A stretch of 64,000 nt of DNA from Rouxiella badensis (lineage in GTDB: Bacteria; Pseudomonadota; Gammaproteobacteria; Enterobacterales; Enterobacteriaceae), in the NCBI GenBank assembly GCA_026967495.1, contig CP114060.1, positions 1,116,001 through 1,180,000 on the forward strand. The letters are read 5' to 3'. A model generated the notes under the pieces. That model saw nothing but the letters and a program-made list of their open reading frames with translations. It was not told the DNA's origin and did not search any database. Shown here piece after piece: positions 55,462-63,656 of this stretch. Made by a program: the position numbers and the translations under genes. The first letter of the stretch is position 1. Every line of letters begins with the position of its first letter.

Positions 55462-56067
55462 ATGGAATTAGTAGTGAAAGACGCGCAGAGCGCGCTGACT
55501 GTTTCCGAAACTACCTTCGGGCGTGATTTCAATGAAGCGCTGGTACACCAGGTTGTTGTTGCGTATGCAGCAGGTGCCCGTCAAGGTACTCGCGCTCAGA
55601 AGACCCGTGCTGAAGTAACTGGTTCTGGAAAGAAACCATGGCGCCAGAAAGGTACCGGCCGTGCGCGTTCAGGTTCTGTTAAGAGCCCGATCTGGCGTTC
55701 AGGTGGTGTGACCTTCGCTGCGAAGCCACAGGACCACAGTCAAAAAGTAAACAAAAAGATGTACCGCGGCGCGCTGAAAAGCATCCTGTCCGAACTGGTA
55801 CGTCAAGATCGTTTGATCGTTGTCGAGAAGTTCTCTGTAGAAGCGCCTAAAACTAAGCTGCTGGCACAGAAACTGAAAGACATGGCTCTGGAAGACGTGC
55901 TGATTGTAACCGGCGAAGTCGACGAGAATCTGTTCCTGGCCGCACGTAACCTGTACAAGGTTGACGTTCGCGATGTAGCAGGTATCGATCCAGTAAGCCT
56001 GATCGCCTTCGACAAAGTGGTTATGACTGCTGACGCAGTTAAGCAAGTTGAGGAGATGCTGGCATGA
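55462..56067 (+). CDS. rplD: 50S ribosomal protein L4
   Basis: L4 lines the exit tunnel and autoregulates the S10 operon through its leader. Intact, 201 residues, with the tunnel loop region GSGKKPWRQKGTGRARSGS. It contains an undisturbed GAGCCC at 55683, useful as a control for the GRGCYC signal. It overlaps rplW by four bases. Confidence 0.99.
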   Translation: MELVVKDAQSALTVSETTFGRDFNEALVHQVVVAYAAGARQGTRAQKTRAEVTGSGKKPWRQKGTGRARSGSVKSPIWRSGGVTFAAKPQDHSQKVNKKMYRGALKSILSELVRQDRLIVVEKFSVEAPKTKLLAQKLKDMALEDVLIVTGEVDENLFLAARNLYKVDVRDVAGIDPVSLIAFDKVVMTADAVKQVEEMLA

Positions 56068-56365
56068 TTCGTGAAGAACGTCTGCTGAAAGTGCTGCGCG
56101 CGCCGCACGTTTCTGAAAAAGCATCCGCTGCGATGGAAAAGAACAACACCATCGTACTCAAAGTTGCCCTCGACGCGACCAAAGCAGAAATCAAAGCTGC
56201 GGTTAAGAAACTGTTTGAAGTCGAAGTCGAAGACGTTAACACCTTGCTGGTTAAAGGCAAGTCTAAACGTCACGGTCAGCGTGTTGGTCGTCGTAGCGAC
56301 TGGAAAAAGCTTACGTGACCCTGAAAGAAGGCCAGAATCTGGACTTCATCAGCGGCGCAGAGTAA
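56064..56365 (+). CDS. rplW: 50S ribosomal protein L23, one-base deletion near 56304
   Basis: L23 lies at the tunnel exit and docks trigger factor and SRP. The frame runs MIREERLLKVLRAPHVSEKA and breaks after RRSDWKK. Adding one A to the A5 run at 56304-56308 reads KKAYVTLKEGQNLDFISGAE and ends at TAA 56363-56365, giving exactly 100 residues as in E. coli. L23 is essential, so the contraction is a sequence error. It is a homopolymer case, not a GRGCYC case. Confidence 0.96.
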
Positions 56366-56383
56366 GTCGGAGGAGTAAGAACA

Positions 56384-57208
56384 ATGGCAATTGTTAAATG
56401 TAAACCTACATCTCCGGGTCGTCGCCACGTTGTTAAAGTGGTTAACCCTGAGCTGCACAAGGGTAAACCTTTTGCTCCGCTGCTTGAGAAATTGAGCAAA
56501 AGCGGTGGCCGTAACAACAATGGCCGTATCACCACCCGTCATATCGGTGGTGGCCACAAGCAACACTATCGTCTGGTTGACTTCAAACGCAACAAAGACG
56601 GTGTCGCTGCAGTGGTTGAGCGTCTGGAGTACGATCCGAACCGTTCCGCGAACATCGCGCTGGTTCTGTACAAAGACGGCGAACGCCGTTACATCCTGGC
56701 GCCGAAAGGCCTGAAAGTGGGTGACCAGATCCAATCTGGCGTTGATGCTGCAATCAAAGTGGGTAACACCCTTCCGATGCGCAACATCCCAGTAGGTTCA
56801 ACGGTTCACAACGTAGAAATGAAACCAGGTAAAGGCGGCCAGCTGGCTCGTTCTGCTGGTGCCTACGTTCAGATCGTTGCTCGTGATGGTTCCTACGTAA
56901 CTCTGCGTCTGCGCTCTGGCGAAATGCGTAAAGTTCAGATCGACTGCCGCGCCACCATGGGTGAAGTTGGTAACTCTGAACATATGCTTCGCGTTCTGGG
57001 TAAAGCAGGTGCTGCACGTTGGCGTGGTATTCGTCCTACCGTTCGCGGTACTGCGATGAACCCAGTCGATCACCCACACGGTGGTGGTGAAGGTCGTAAC
57101 TTTGGTAAACACCCAGTAACACCATGGGGCGTTCAGACCAAAGGTAAGAAGACCCGTAGCAACAAGCGTACTGACAAGTTCATCGTACGTCGCCGTAGCA
57201 AAAAATAA
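56384..57208 (+). CDS. rplB: 50S ribosomal protein L2
   Basis: L2 is required for subunit joining and peptidyl transfer. Intact, 274 residues (MAIVKCKPTSPGRRHVVKVV to KRTDKFIVRRRSKK), with the invariant VDHPHGGGEGRN containing the conserved His. Confidence 0.99.
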   Translation: MAIVKCKPTSPGRRHVVKVVNPELHKGKPFAPLLEKLSKSGGRNNNGRITTRHIGGGHKQHYRLVDFKRNKDGVAAVVERLEYDPNRSANIALVLYKDGERRYILAPKGLKVGDQIQSGVDAAIKVGNTLPMRNIPVGSTVHNVEMKPGKGGQLARSAGAYVQIVARDGSYVTLRLRSGEMRKVQIDCRATMGEVGNSEHMLRVLGKAGAARWRGIRPTVRGTAMNPVDHPHGGGEGRNFGKHPVTPWGVQTKGKKTRSNKRTDKFIVRRRSKK

Positions 57209-57222
57209 TTAGAGGATAAGCC

Positions 57223-57501
57223 ATGCCACGTTCTCTCAAGAAAGGTCCTTTTATTGACCTGCACTTGCTGAAGAAGGTAGAGAAAGCGGTGGAAAGCGGT
57301 GACAAGAAGCCTTTGCGCACTTGGTCCCGTCGTTCAACGATCTTTCCTAACATGATCGGTTTGACCATCGCTGTCCATAATGGTCGTCAGCACGTACCAG
57401 TGTTTGTTTCCGATGAAATGGTCGGTCACAAGCTGGGTGAATTCGCGCCGACTCGTACTTATCGCGGCCATGCGGCTGATAAAAAAGCTAAAAAGCGCTA
57501 A
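57223..57501 (+). CDS. rpsS: 30S ribosomal protein S19
   Basis: S19 is a 30S head protein contacting tRNA at the A site. Intact, 92 residues (MPRSLKKGPFIDLHLLKKVE), 14 bases after rplB. Confidence 0.99.
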   Translation: MPRSLKKGPFIDLHLLKKVEKAVESGDKKPLRTWSRRSTIFPNMIGLTIAVHNGRQHVPVFVSDEMVGHKLGEFAPTRTYRGHAADKKAKKR

Positions 57502-57515
57502 GGTAGGAGGAAGAG

Positions 57516-57848
57516 ATGGAAACTATCGCTAAACATCGCCACGCTCGTTCTTCTGCTCAGAAGGTTCGCCTTGTTGCAGACCTGATCCGCGGTAAGAAAG
57601 TGTCGCAAGCTCTGGAAACTCTGGCCTACACCAACAAGAAAGCTGCTGGTCTGGTTAAGAAGGTACTGGAGTCTGCCATTGCTAACGCAGAACACAACGA
57701 TGGCGCTGACATCGATGATCTGAAAGTCACGAAAATTTTCGTAGACGAAGGCCCAAGCATGAAGCGCATTATGCCGCGTGCTAAAGGTCGTGCAGATCGC
57801 ATTCTGAAGCGCACCAGCCACATTACTGTGGTTGTGTCCGATCGCTGA
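57516..57848 (+). CDS. rplV: 50S ribosomal protein L22
   Basis: L22 forms part of the tunnel constriction where macrolides and stalling peptides act. Intact, 110 residues; the beta-hairpin region GPSMKRIMPRAKGRADRI is normal, with no deletion of the macrolide-resistance kind. Confidence 0.99.
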   Translation: METIAKHRHARSSAQKVRLVADLIRGKKVSQALETLAYTNKKAAGLVKKVLESAIANAEHNDGADIDDLKVTKIFVDEGPSMKRIMPRAKGRADRILKRTSHITVVVSDR

Positions 57849-57865
57849 GACTCTGGAGACTAGCA

Positions 57866-58564
57866 ATGGGTCAGAAAGTACATCCTAATGGTATTCGCCT
57901 AGGTATTGTCAAACCTTGGAATTCTACCTGGTACGCGAATACCAAAGAATTCGCTGACAACCTGGACAGCGACTTTAAAGTTCGTCAGTTCTTGACTAAA
58001 GAACTGTCGAAAGCTTCCGTTTCTCGCATCGTTATCGAGCGTCCAGCGAAGAGCATCCGTGTGACTATTCACACCGCTCGTCCTGGCATCGTTATCGGCA
58101 AGAAAGGTGAAGATGTCGAAAAACTGCGTAAGGTCGTAGCGGATATCGCTGGCGTTCCTGCACAGATTAACATCGCCGAAATCCGTAAACCGGAACTCGA
58201 CGCTAAATTGGTTGCTGACAGCATCACTTCACAGCTGGAACGTCGCGTTATGTTCCGTCGTGCAATGAAGCGTGCTGTACAGAACGCAATGCGTCTTGGC
58301 GCTAAAGGTATCAAAGTTGAAGTAAGCGGCCGTCTTGGCGGTGCTGAAATCGCGCGTACCGAATGGTACCGTGAAGGTCGTGTTCCACTGCATACTCTGC
58401 GTGCGGATATCGATTACAACACATCTGAAGCGCACACCACTTATGGTGTAATCGGCGTTAAGGTATGGATCTTCAAAGGTGAGATCCTGGGTGGTATGGC
58501 TGCAGTTGAACAACCGGAACCGGCTGCTCAACCTAAAAAGCAGCAGCGTAAAGGCCGCAAGTAA
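57866..58564 (+). CDS. rpsC: 30S ribosomal protein S3
   Basis: S3 lines the mRNA entry pore. Intact, 232 residues (MGQKVHPNGIRLGIVKPWNS), with the KH-domain GKKGEDVEKLRK and a Gln/Lys-rich tail (PKKQQRKGRK). Confidence 0.99.
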   Translation: MGQKVHPNGIRLGIVKPWNSTWYANTKEFADNLDSDFKVRQFLTKELSKASVSRIVIERPAKSIRVTIHTARPGIVIGKKGEDVEKLRKVVADIAGVPAQINIAEIRKPELDAKLVADSITSQLERRVMFRRAMKRAVQNAMRLGAKGIKVEVSGRLGGAEIARTEWYREGRVPLHTLRADIDYNTSEAHTTYGVIGVKVWIFKGEILGGMAAVEQPEPAAQPKKQQRKGRK

Positions 58565-58576
58565 GGAGAGTCGCTG

Positions 58577-58987
58577 ATGTTACAACCAAAGCGTACAAAA
58601 TTCCGTAAGGTGCACAAGGGCCGCAACCGTGGTCTTGCGCAAGGTACGGATGTGAGCTTCGGCACTTACGGTCTGAAAGCTGTTGGCCGTGGTCGCCTGA
58701 CTGCTCGTCAAATTGAAGCAGCACGTCGTGCGATGACCCGTGCAGTTAAGCGTCAAGGTAAGATTTGGATCCGTGTATTCCCGGACAAACCAATCACCGA
58801 GAAGCCACTTGAAGTTCGTATGGGTAAAGGTAAGGGTAACGTGGAGTATTGGGTTGCCCTGATCCAGCCTGGTAAAGTCCTGTACGAAATGGACGGTGTG
58901 CCTGAAGAGCTGGCGCGTGAAGCATTCCAGCTTGCAGCAGCGAAACTGCCTATTAAAACCACCTTTGTAACTAAGACGGTGATGTAA
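58577..58987 (+). CDS. rplP: 50S ribosomal protein L16
   Basis: L16 helps shape the A-site side of the peptidyl transferase centre. Intact, 136 residues (MLQPKRTKFRKVHKGRNRGL to KTTFVTKTVM). Its stop overlaps the rpmC start (TAATG). Confidence 0.99.
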   Translation: MLQPKRTKFRKVHKGRNRGLAQGTDVSFGTYGLKAVGRGRLTARQIEAARRAMTRAVKRQGKIWIRVFPDKPITEKPLEVRMGKGKGNVEYWVALIQPGKVLYEMDGVPEELAREAFQLAAAKLPIKTTFVTKTVM

Positions 58988-59178
58988 TGAAAGCAAAAGA
59001 GCTGCGTGAAAAGAGCGTGGAAGAGCTGAACACTGAGCTTCTGAACCTGTTGCGTGAGCAGTTCAACCTGCGCATGCAAACGGCCAGCGGCCAGCTGCAG
59101 CAAACACACACGTTGAAGCAAGTGCGTCGTGACGTAGCACGTGTGAAGACTTTACTGACTGAGAAGGCGGGCGCGTAA
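58987..59178 (+). CDS. rpmC: 50S ribosomal protein L29
   Basis: L29 is a small helical protein beside L23 at the tunnel exit. Intact, 63 residues (MKAKELREKSVEELNTELLN), overlapping both neighbours (TAATG with rplP and rpsQ). Confidence 0.99.
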   Translation: MKAKELREKSVEELNTELLNLLREQFNLRMQTASGQLQQTHTLKQVRRDVARVKTLLTEKAGA

Positions 59179-59432
59179 TGAGTGACAAGATCCGTACTCT
59201 GCAAGGTCGTGTGATCAGTGACAAGATGGAAAAATCTATCGTTGTTGCGATTGAGCGTTTCGTGAAACACCCAATCTACGGTAAATTCATCAAGCGTACG
59301 ACTAAGCTGCACGTACATGACGAGAACAACGAATGCGGTATCGGCGACGTCGTTGAAATTAGCGAATGCCGTCCGCTGTCTAAGACTAAGTCTTGGACAC
59401 TGGTTCGCGTTGTAGAGAAAGCAATTCTGTAA
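59178..59432 (+). CDS. rpsQ: 30S ribosomal protein S17
   Basis: S17 binds 16S rRNA early in assembly. Intact, 84 residues (MSDKIRTLQGRVISDKMEKS, an OB fold). It is the last gene of the S10 operon; a weak hairpin with GGGCCGTTTATTTTTT follows at about 59457-59490. Confidence 0.99.
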   Translation: MSDKIRTLQGRVISDKMEKSIVVAIERFVKHPIYGKFIKRTTKLHVHDENNECGIGDVVEISECRPLSKTKSWTLVRVVEKAIL

Positions 59433-59493
59433 TAGAATCGCAAACTCGAAAATGAATAAGCGGCTCATGGAGACCTGGGCCGTTTATTTTTTC

Positions 59494-59522
59494 TACCCAT
59501 AATGAGCAACCGGTGTTATAAT
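59494..59522 (+). promoter_or_regulatory. spc operon promoter
   Basis: TATAAT at 59517-59522 in CGGTGTTATAATGCCGCGCC, with a weak -35 near 59494-59499 (TACCCA region), matches the E. coli spc promoter as I recall it. It sits 84 bases before rplN. Confidence 0.82.
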
Positions 59523-59605
59523 GCCGCGCCCTCATTTGTGGGGATTTCTTAATGGCCTATATTCCTAGGTCTTAAAGTTGTAGTTGACATTAGCGGAGCA
59601 CTAAC

Positions 59606-59977
59606 ATGATCCAAGAACAGACTATGCTGACCGTGGCCGACAACTCCGGTGCACGTCGCGTAATGTGTATCAAGGTTCTGGGTGGCTCGCACCGTCGCTA
59701 CGCAGGCGTTGGCGATATCATCAAAATTACCATCAAGGAAGCAATTCCTCGCGGTAAGGTGAAGAAAGGCGACGTGCTGAAGGCGGTAGTGGTGCGCACC
59801 AAGAAGGGTGTTCGTCGCCCGGACGGTTCTGTCATTCGCTTCGATGGCAATGCATGCGTTATTTTAAATAATAACAGCGAGCAGCCAATCGGCACGCGTA
59901 TTTTTGGGCCGGTAACTCGTGAACTGCGTAATGAGAAGTTCATGAAAATTATCTCTCTGGCACCAGAAGTACTCTAA
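59606..59977 (+). CDS. rplN: 50S ribosomal protein L14
   Basis: L14 lies at the subunit interface. Intact, 123 residues (MIQEQTMLTVADNSGARRVM), first gene of the spc operon. Confidence 0.99.
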   Translation: MIQEQTMLTVADNSGARRVMCIKVLGGSHRRYAGVGDIIKITIKEAIPRGKVKKGDVLKAVVVRTKKGVRRPDGSVIRFDGNACVILNNNSEQPIGTRIFGPVTRELRNEKFMKIISLAPEVL

Positions 59978-59987
59978 GGAGCGAACC

Positions 59988-60302
59988 ATGGCAGCGAAAA
60001 TCCGTCGTGATGACGAAGTTATCCTGCTTACCGGTAAAGATAAAGGTAAGCGTGGTAAAGTAAAAAATGTCCTGTCTTCTGGAAAGGTCATTGTTGAAGG
60101 TATCAACCTGGTTAAGAAACATCAGAAGCCTGTACCGGCCCTGAACCAACCAGGTGGCATCGTTGAAAAAGAAGCTGCTATTCAGGTTTCTAACGTTGCA
60201 ATCTTCAACGCGGCAACCGGTAAGGCTGACCGTGTAGGCTTTAGATTCGAAGACGGTAAAAAAGTCCGTTTCTTCAAGTCTAACAGCGTAACTATCAAGT
60301 AA
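59988..60302 (+). CDS. rplX: 50S ribosomal protein L24
   Basis: L24 is an assembly initiator of the 50S subunit. Intact, 104 residues, with a KOW motif (DEVILLTGKDKGKRGKVKNV). Confidence 0.99.
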   Translation: MAAKIRRDDEVILLTGKDKGKRGKVKNVLSSGKVIVEGINLVKKHQKPVPALNQPGGIVEKEAAIQVSNVAIFNAATGKADRVGFRFEDGKKVRFFKSNSVTIK

Positions 60303-60316
60303 TTTGGAGTAGTACG

Positions 60317-60856
60317 ATGGCGAAACTGCATGATTACTACAAAGACGATGTCGTAAAGAAACTCATGTCTGAGTTTAATTACAATTCTGTCATGCAAGTC
60401 CCTCGGGTCGAGAAGATCACCCTGAACATGGGTGTTGGTGAAGCGATCGCTGACAAGAAACTGCTGGATAACGCAGCAGCTGACTTGGCAGCTATCTCCG
60501 GTCAAAAGCCGTTCATCACCAAAGCACGCAAATCAGTTGCAGGCTTCAAAATCCGTCAGGGCTATCCGATCGGCTGTAAAGTAACCCTGCGTGGCGAACG
60601 CATGTGGGAATTCTTTGAGCGTCTGATCTCTATTGCTGTACCGCGTATCCGTGACTTCCGTGGCTTGTCCGCTAAGTCATTCGATGGCCGTGGTAACTAC
60701 AGCATGGGCGTGCGTGAACAGATCATCTTCCCGGAAATCGACTATGACAAAGTCGATCGCGTTCGTGGTTTGGATATTACCATCACCACTACTGCGAAAT
60801 CCGATGATGAAGGCCGCGCTCTGCTGGCTGCCTTTAACTTCCCGTTCCGCAAGTAA
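60317..60856 (+). CDS. rplE: 50S ribosomal protein L5
   Basis: L5 binds 5S rRNA in the central protuberance. Intact, 179 residues (MAKLHDYYKDDVVKKLMSEF). In E. coli protein S8 represses the spc operon at the start of this gene; the same is inferred here. Confidence 0.99.
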   Translation: MAKLHDYYKDDVVKKLMSEFNYNSVMQVPRVEKITLNMGVGEAIADKKLLDNAAADLAAISGQKPFITKARKSVAGFKIRQGYPIGCKVTLRGERMWEFFERLISIAVPRIRDFRGLSAKSFDGRGNYSMGVREQIIFPEIDYDKVDRVRGLDITITTTAKSDDEGRALLAAFNFPFRK

Positions 60857-60869
60857 GGTAGGGTTACTA

Positions 60870-61175
60870 ATGGCTAAGCAATCCATGAAAGCACGCGAAG
60901 TCAAACGCGTGAAACTGGCTGACAAGTTCTTCGCTAAACGCGCTGAACTGAAAGCGACTATCTCTAACGTGAACGCTTCCGACGAAGATCGTTGGGATGC
61001 CGTTCTGAAGCTGCAGACTCTGCCGCGTGATTCCAGCCCGTCTCGTCAGCGTAACCGCTGCCGTCAAACTGGTCGTCCGCACGCTTTCTTGCGGAAGTTC
61101 GGGTTGAGCCGTATTAAGGTCCGTGAAGCCGCTATGCGCGGTGAAATTCCGGGTCTTAAAAAGGCTAGCTGGTAA
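60870..61175 (+). CDS. rpsN: 30S ribosomal protein S14
   Basis: S14 is a 30S head protein. ATG 60870 gives 101 residues (MAKQSMKAREVKRVKLADKF to GLKKASW). It is the long, zinc-free form: the CxxC-x(n)-CxxC pattern of the short form is absent. Confidence 0.99.
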   Translation: MAKQSMKAREVKRVKLADKFFAKRAELKATISNVNASDEDRWDAVLKLQTLPRDSSPSRQRNRCRQTGRPHAFLRKFGLSRIKVREAAMRGEIPGLKKASW

Positions 61176-61208
61176 TTGTCACCAATTGAATCACGGGAGT
61201 AATGACAG

Positions 61209-61601
61209 ATGAGCATGCAAGATCCGATCGCGGATATGCTGACCCGTATCCGTAACGGTCAGGCCGCGAACAAAGTTGCGGTCACCATGCCTTCCTCTAA
61301 GCTGAAAGTGGCAATTGCCAACGTGCTTAAAGAAGAAGGCTATATTGAAGAATTTAAAATCGAAGGCGACGCCAAACCTGAACTGGAATTAGTACTGAAG
61401 TACTTCCAGGGCAAGGCTGTGGTAGAGAGCATTCAACGTATCAGCCGTCCTGGTCTGCGCATCTACAAGAAAAAAGATGAGCTGCCAAAGGTAATGGCCG
61501 GTTTGGGTATCGCTGTTATTTCTACCTCTAAAGGTGTTATGACTGATCGTGCAGCTCGCCAGGCTGGTCTTGGTGGCGAGATTATCTGCTACGTAGCTTA
61601 A
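61209..61601 (+). CDS. rpsH: 30S ribosomal protein S8
   Basis: S8 binds the central domain of 16S rRNA and regulates the spc operon. Intact, 130 residues (MSMQDPIADMLTRIRNGQAA), with the STSKGVMTDRAARQAGLGGE signature. Confidence 0.99.
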   Translation: MSMQDPIADMLTRIRNGQAANKVAVTMPSSKLKVAIANVLKEEGYIEEFKIEGDAKPELELVLKYFQGKAVVESIQRISRPGLRIYKKKDELPKVMAGLGIAVISTSKGVMTDRAARQAGLGGEIICYVA

Positions 61602-61614
61602 TCGGGAGGAAAGC

Positions 61615-62148
61615 ATGTCTCGTGTTGCAAAAGCACCCGTCGTCATTCCTGCCGGCGTAGAGGTAAAACTCAACGGTCAGGTTATTACGATTAAGGGTAA
61701 AAACGGCGAGCTGTCACGTACTATCCATGACGCCGTTGAAGTTAAACAGGAAGAAAACGCACTGACCTTCGCTCCGCGCGACGGTTTTGCAAACGCATGG
61801 ACCCAAGCGGGTACCACTCGTGCACTGTTGAACGCAATGGTTGTAGGTGTTACCGACGGCTTCACTAAAAAGCTTCAACTGGTTGGTGTTGGTTATCGTG
61901 CTGCCATTAAAGGCAACGCGGTGAGTTTGGCCCTGGGCTTCTCTCACCCGGTCGAGCACCAGCTGCCGGCAGGCATTACTGCAGAATGTCCAACTCAAAC
62001 TGAAATCGTGCTGAAAGGCGCTGATAAGCAGGTGATTGGTCAGGTTGCTGCAGACTTACGTGCCTACCGTCGTCCTGAGCCTTATAAAGGCAAAGGTGTC
62101 CGTTACGCCGACGAAGTCGTGCGTACCAAAGAGGCTAAGAAGAAGTAA
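61615..62148 (+). CDS. rplF: 50S ribosomal protein L6
   Basis: L6 lies near the factor-binding site. Intact, 177 residues (MSRVAKAPVVIPAGVEVKLN), ending PEPYKGKGVRYADEVVRTKE-type block. Confidence 0.99.
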   Translation: MSRVAKAPVVIPAGVEVKLNGQVITIKGKNGELSRTIHDAVEVKQEENALTFAPRDGFANAWTQAGTTRALLNAMVVGVTDGFTKKLQLVGVGYRAAIKGNAVSLALGFSHPVEHQLPAGITAECPTQTEIVLKGADKQVIGQVAADLRAYRRPEPYKGKGVRYADEVVRTKEAKKK

Positions 62149-62157
62149 GGTAACACT

Positions 62158-62511
62158 ATGGATAAGAAATCTGCTCGTATCCGTCGTGCGACCCGCGCAC
62201 GCCGCAAGCTCAAAGAACTGGGTGCGACACGTCTGGTGGTACATCGTACCCCGCGTCATATTTACGCACAGGTGATTGCACCTAACGGTTCTGAAGTAAT
62301 TGCATCTGCTTCTACAGTAGAAAAAGCTATTACTGAGCAATTGAAGTATACCGGTAACAAAGATGCTGCGACTGCTGTAGGTAAAGCTATTGCTGAACGC
62401 GCATTGGAAAAAGGGATTTCGAAAGTTTCCTTTGACCGTTCTGGTTTCCAATATCATGGTCGAGTCCAGGCACTGGCAGATGCTGCCCGTGAAGCTGGCC
62501 TTCAGTTCTAA
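62158..62511 (+). CDS. rplR: 50S ribosomal protein L18
   Basis: L18 binds 5S rRNA with L5. Intact, 117 residues (MDKKSARIRRATRARRKLKE to DAAREAGLQF), nine bases after rplF. Confidence 0.99.
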   Translation: MDKKSARIRRATRARRKLKELGATRLVVHRTPRHIYAQVIAPNGSEVIASASTVEKAITEQLKYTGNKDAATAVGKAIAERALEKGISKVSFDRSGFQYHGRVQALADAAREAGLQF

Positions 62512-62525
62512 GGTAGAGGTGTAAG

Positions 62526-63029
62526 ATGTCACACATCGAAAAACAAGCTGGCGAACTGCAGGAAAAGCTGATCGCGGTAAACCGCGTATCCAAAACCGTA
62601 AAAGGTGGCCGTATTTTCAGCTTTACCGCACTGACAGTAGTTGGTGATGGTAACGGTCGCGTTGGTTTTGGCTACGGCAAAGCACGCGAAGTTCCGGCAG
62701 CGATCCAGAAAGCGATGGAGAAAGCCCGTCGCAACATGTTGAATGTCGCGCTGAACAGCGGCACCCTGCAGCACCCTGTTAAAGGTGCTCACACGGGTTC
62801 TCGCGTGTTCATGCAGCCGGCTTCCGAAGGTACCGGTATTATCGCCGGTGGTGCAATGCGCGCCGTCCTGGAAGTCGCAGGGGTACACAACGTATTAGCC
62901 AAAGCTTATGGTTCTACTAACCCGATTAACGTGGTTCGTGCAACTATCGCAGCTCTGGAAGATATGAAGTCCCCCGAAATGGTCGCTGCCAAGCGTGGTA
63001 AGTCCGTCGAAGAAATTCTAGGGAAATAA
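62526..63029 (+). CDS. rpsE: 30S ribosomal protein S5
   Basis: S5 influences fidelity and mRNA unwinding. Intact, 167 residues, with VNRVSKTVKGGRIFSFTALT (spectinomycin loop, wild-type pattern) and GNGRVGFGYGKAREVP. Confidence 0.99.
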   Translation: MSHIEKQAGELQEKLIAVNRVSKTVKGGRIFSFTALTVVGDGNGRVGFGYGKAREVPAAIQKAMEKARRNMLNVALNSGTLQHPVKGAHTGSRVFMQPASEGTGIIAGGAMRAVLEVAGVHNVLAKAYGSTNPINVVRATIAALEDMKSPEMVAAKRGKSVEEILGK

Positions 63030-63031
63030 CC

Positions 63032-63211
63032 ATGGCAAAGACTATTAAAGTAACTCAAACAAAAAGCAGCATCGGTCGTTTGCCGAAACACAAGCAAACT
63101 CTGACTGGTTTAGGTCTGCGTCGTATTGGTCACACCGTAGAGCGCGAGGATACTCCTGCTGTACGCGGTATGATCAATCTTGTTTCCTACATGGTTAAGG
63201 TTGAGGAGTAA
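63032..63211 (+). CDS. rpmD: 50S ribosomal protein L30
   Basis: L30 is a small 50S protein. This 59-residue frame (MAKTIKVTQTKSSIGRLPKH to YMVKVEE) begins two bases after the rpsE stop and ends four bases before rplO. Length and sequence match E. coli L30 (59 aa). Confidence 0.98.
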   Translation: MAKTIKVTQTKSSIGRLPKHKQTLTGLGLRRIGHTVEREDTPAVRGMINLVSYMVKVEE

Positions 63212-63214
63212 GAG

Positions 63215-63649
63215 ATGCGTTTAAATACTCTGTCTCCGGCTGATGGTGCCAAGCAAGCGCCTAGGCGTGTAGGTCGTGGTATTGGTTCTGGCCTGGGTAA
63301 AACCGGCGGCCGTGGTCACAAAGGTCAGAACTCACGTTCTGGCGGTGGCGTACGTCGCGGGTTTGAAGGTGGTCAGATGCCTTTATATCGTCGTTTGCCG
63401 AAATTCGGCTTCACCTCTCGCAAAGCTATGATCACGGCAGAAGTTCGTCTGTCTGAACTGGCTCTGATCGAAGGCGACGTTATCGACCTGAACACGCTGA
63501 AAGCCGCTAACGTAGTTGGTATCCAGATCGAATTCGTGAAAGTAATCCTTTCAGGCGAAGTCGCTCGTCCGGTTACCGTACGTGGTCTGCGTGTCACCAA
63601 AGGCGCTCGTGCTGCTATCGAAGCTGCTGGCGGTAAAATAGAGGAATAA
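63215..63649 (+). CDS. rplO: 50S ribosomal protein L15
   Basis: L15 acts late in 50S assembly. Intact, 144 residues (MRLNTLSPADGAKQAPRRVG), with the Gly/Arg-rich GRGIGSGLGKTGGRGHKGQ and the GFEGGQMPLYRRLPK block. secY follows seven bases later. Confidence 0.99.
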   Translation: MRLNTLSPADGAKQAPRRVGRGIGSGLGKTGGRGHKGQNSRSGGGVRRGFEGGQMPLYRRLPKFGFTSRKAMITAEVRLSELALIEGDVIDLNTLKAANVVGIQIEFVKVILSGEVARPVTVRGLRVTKGARAAIEAAGGKIEE

Positions 63650-63656
63650 GTAGCAG

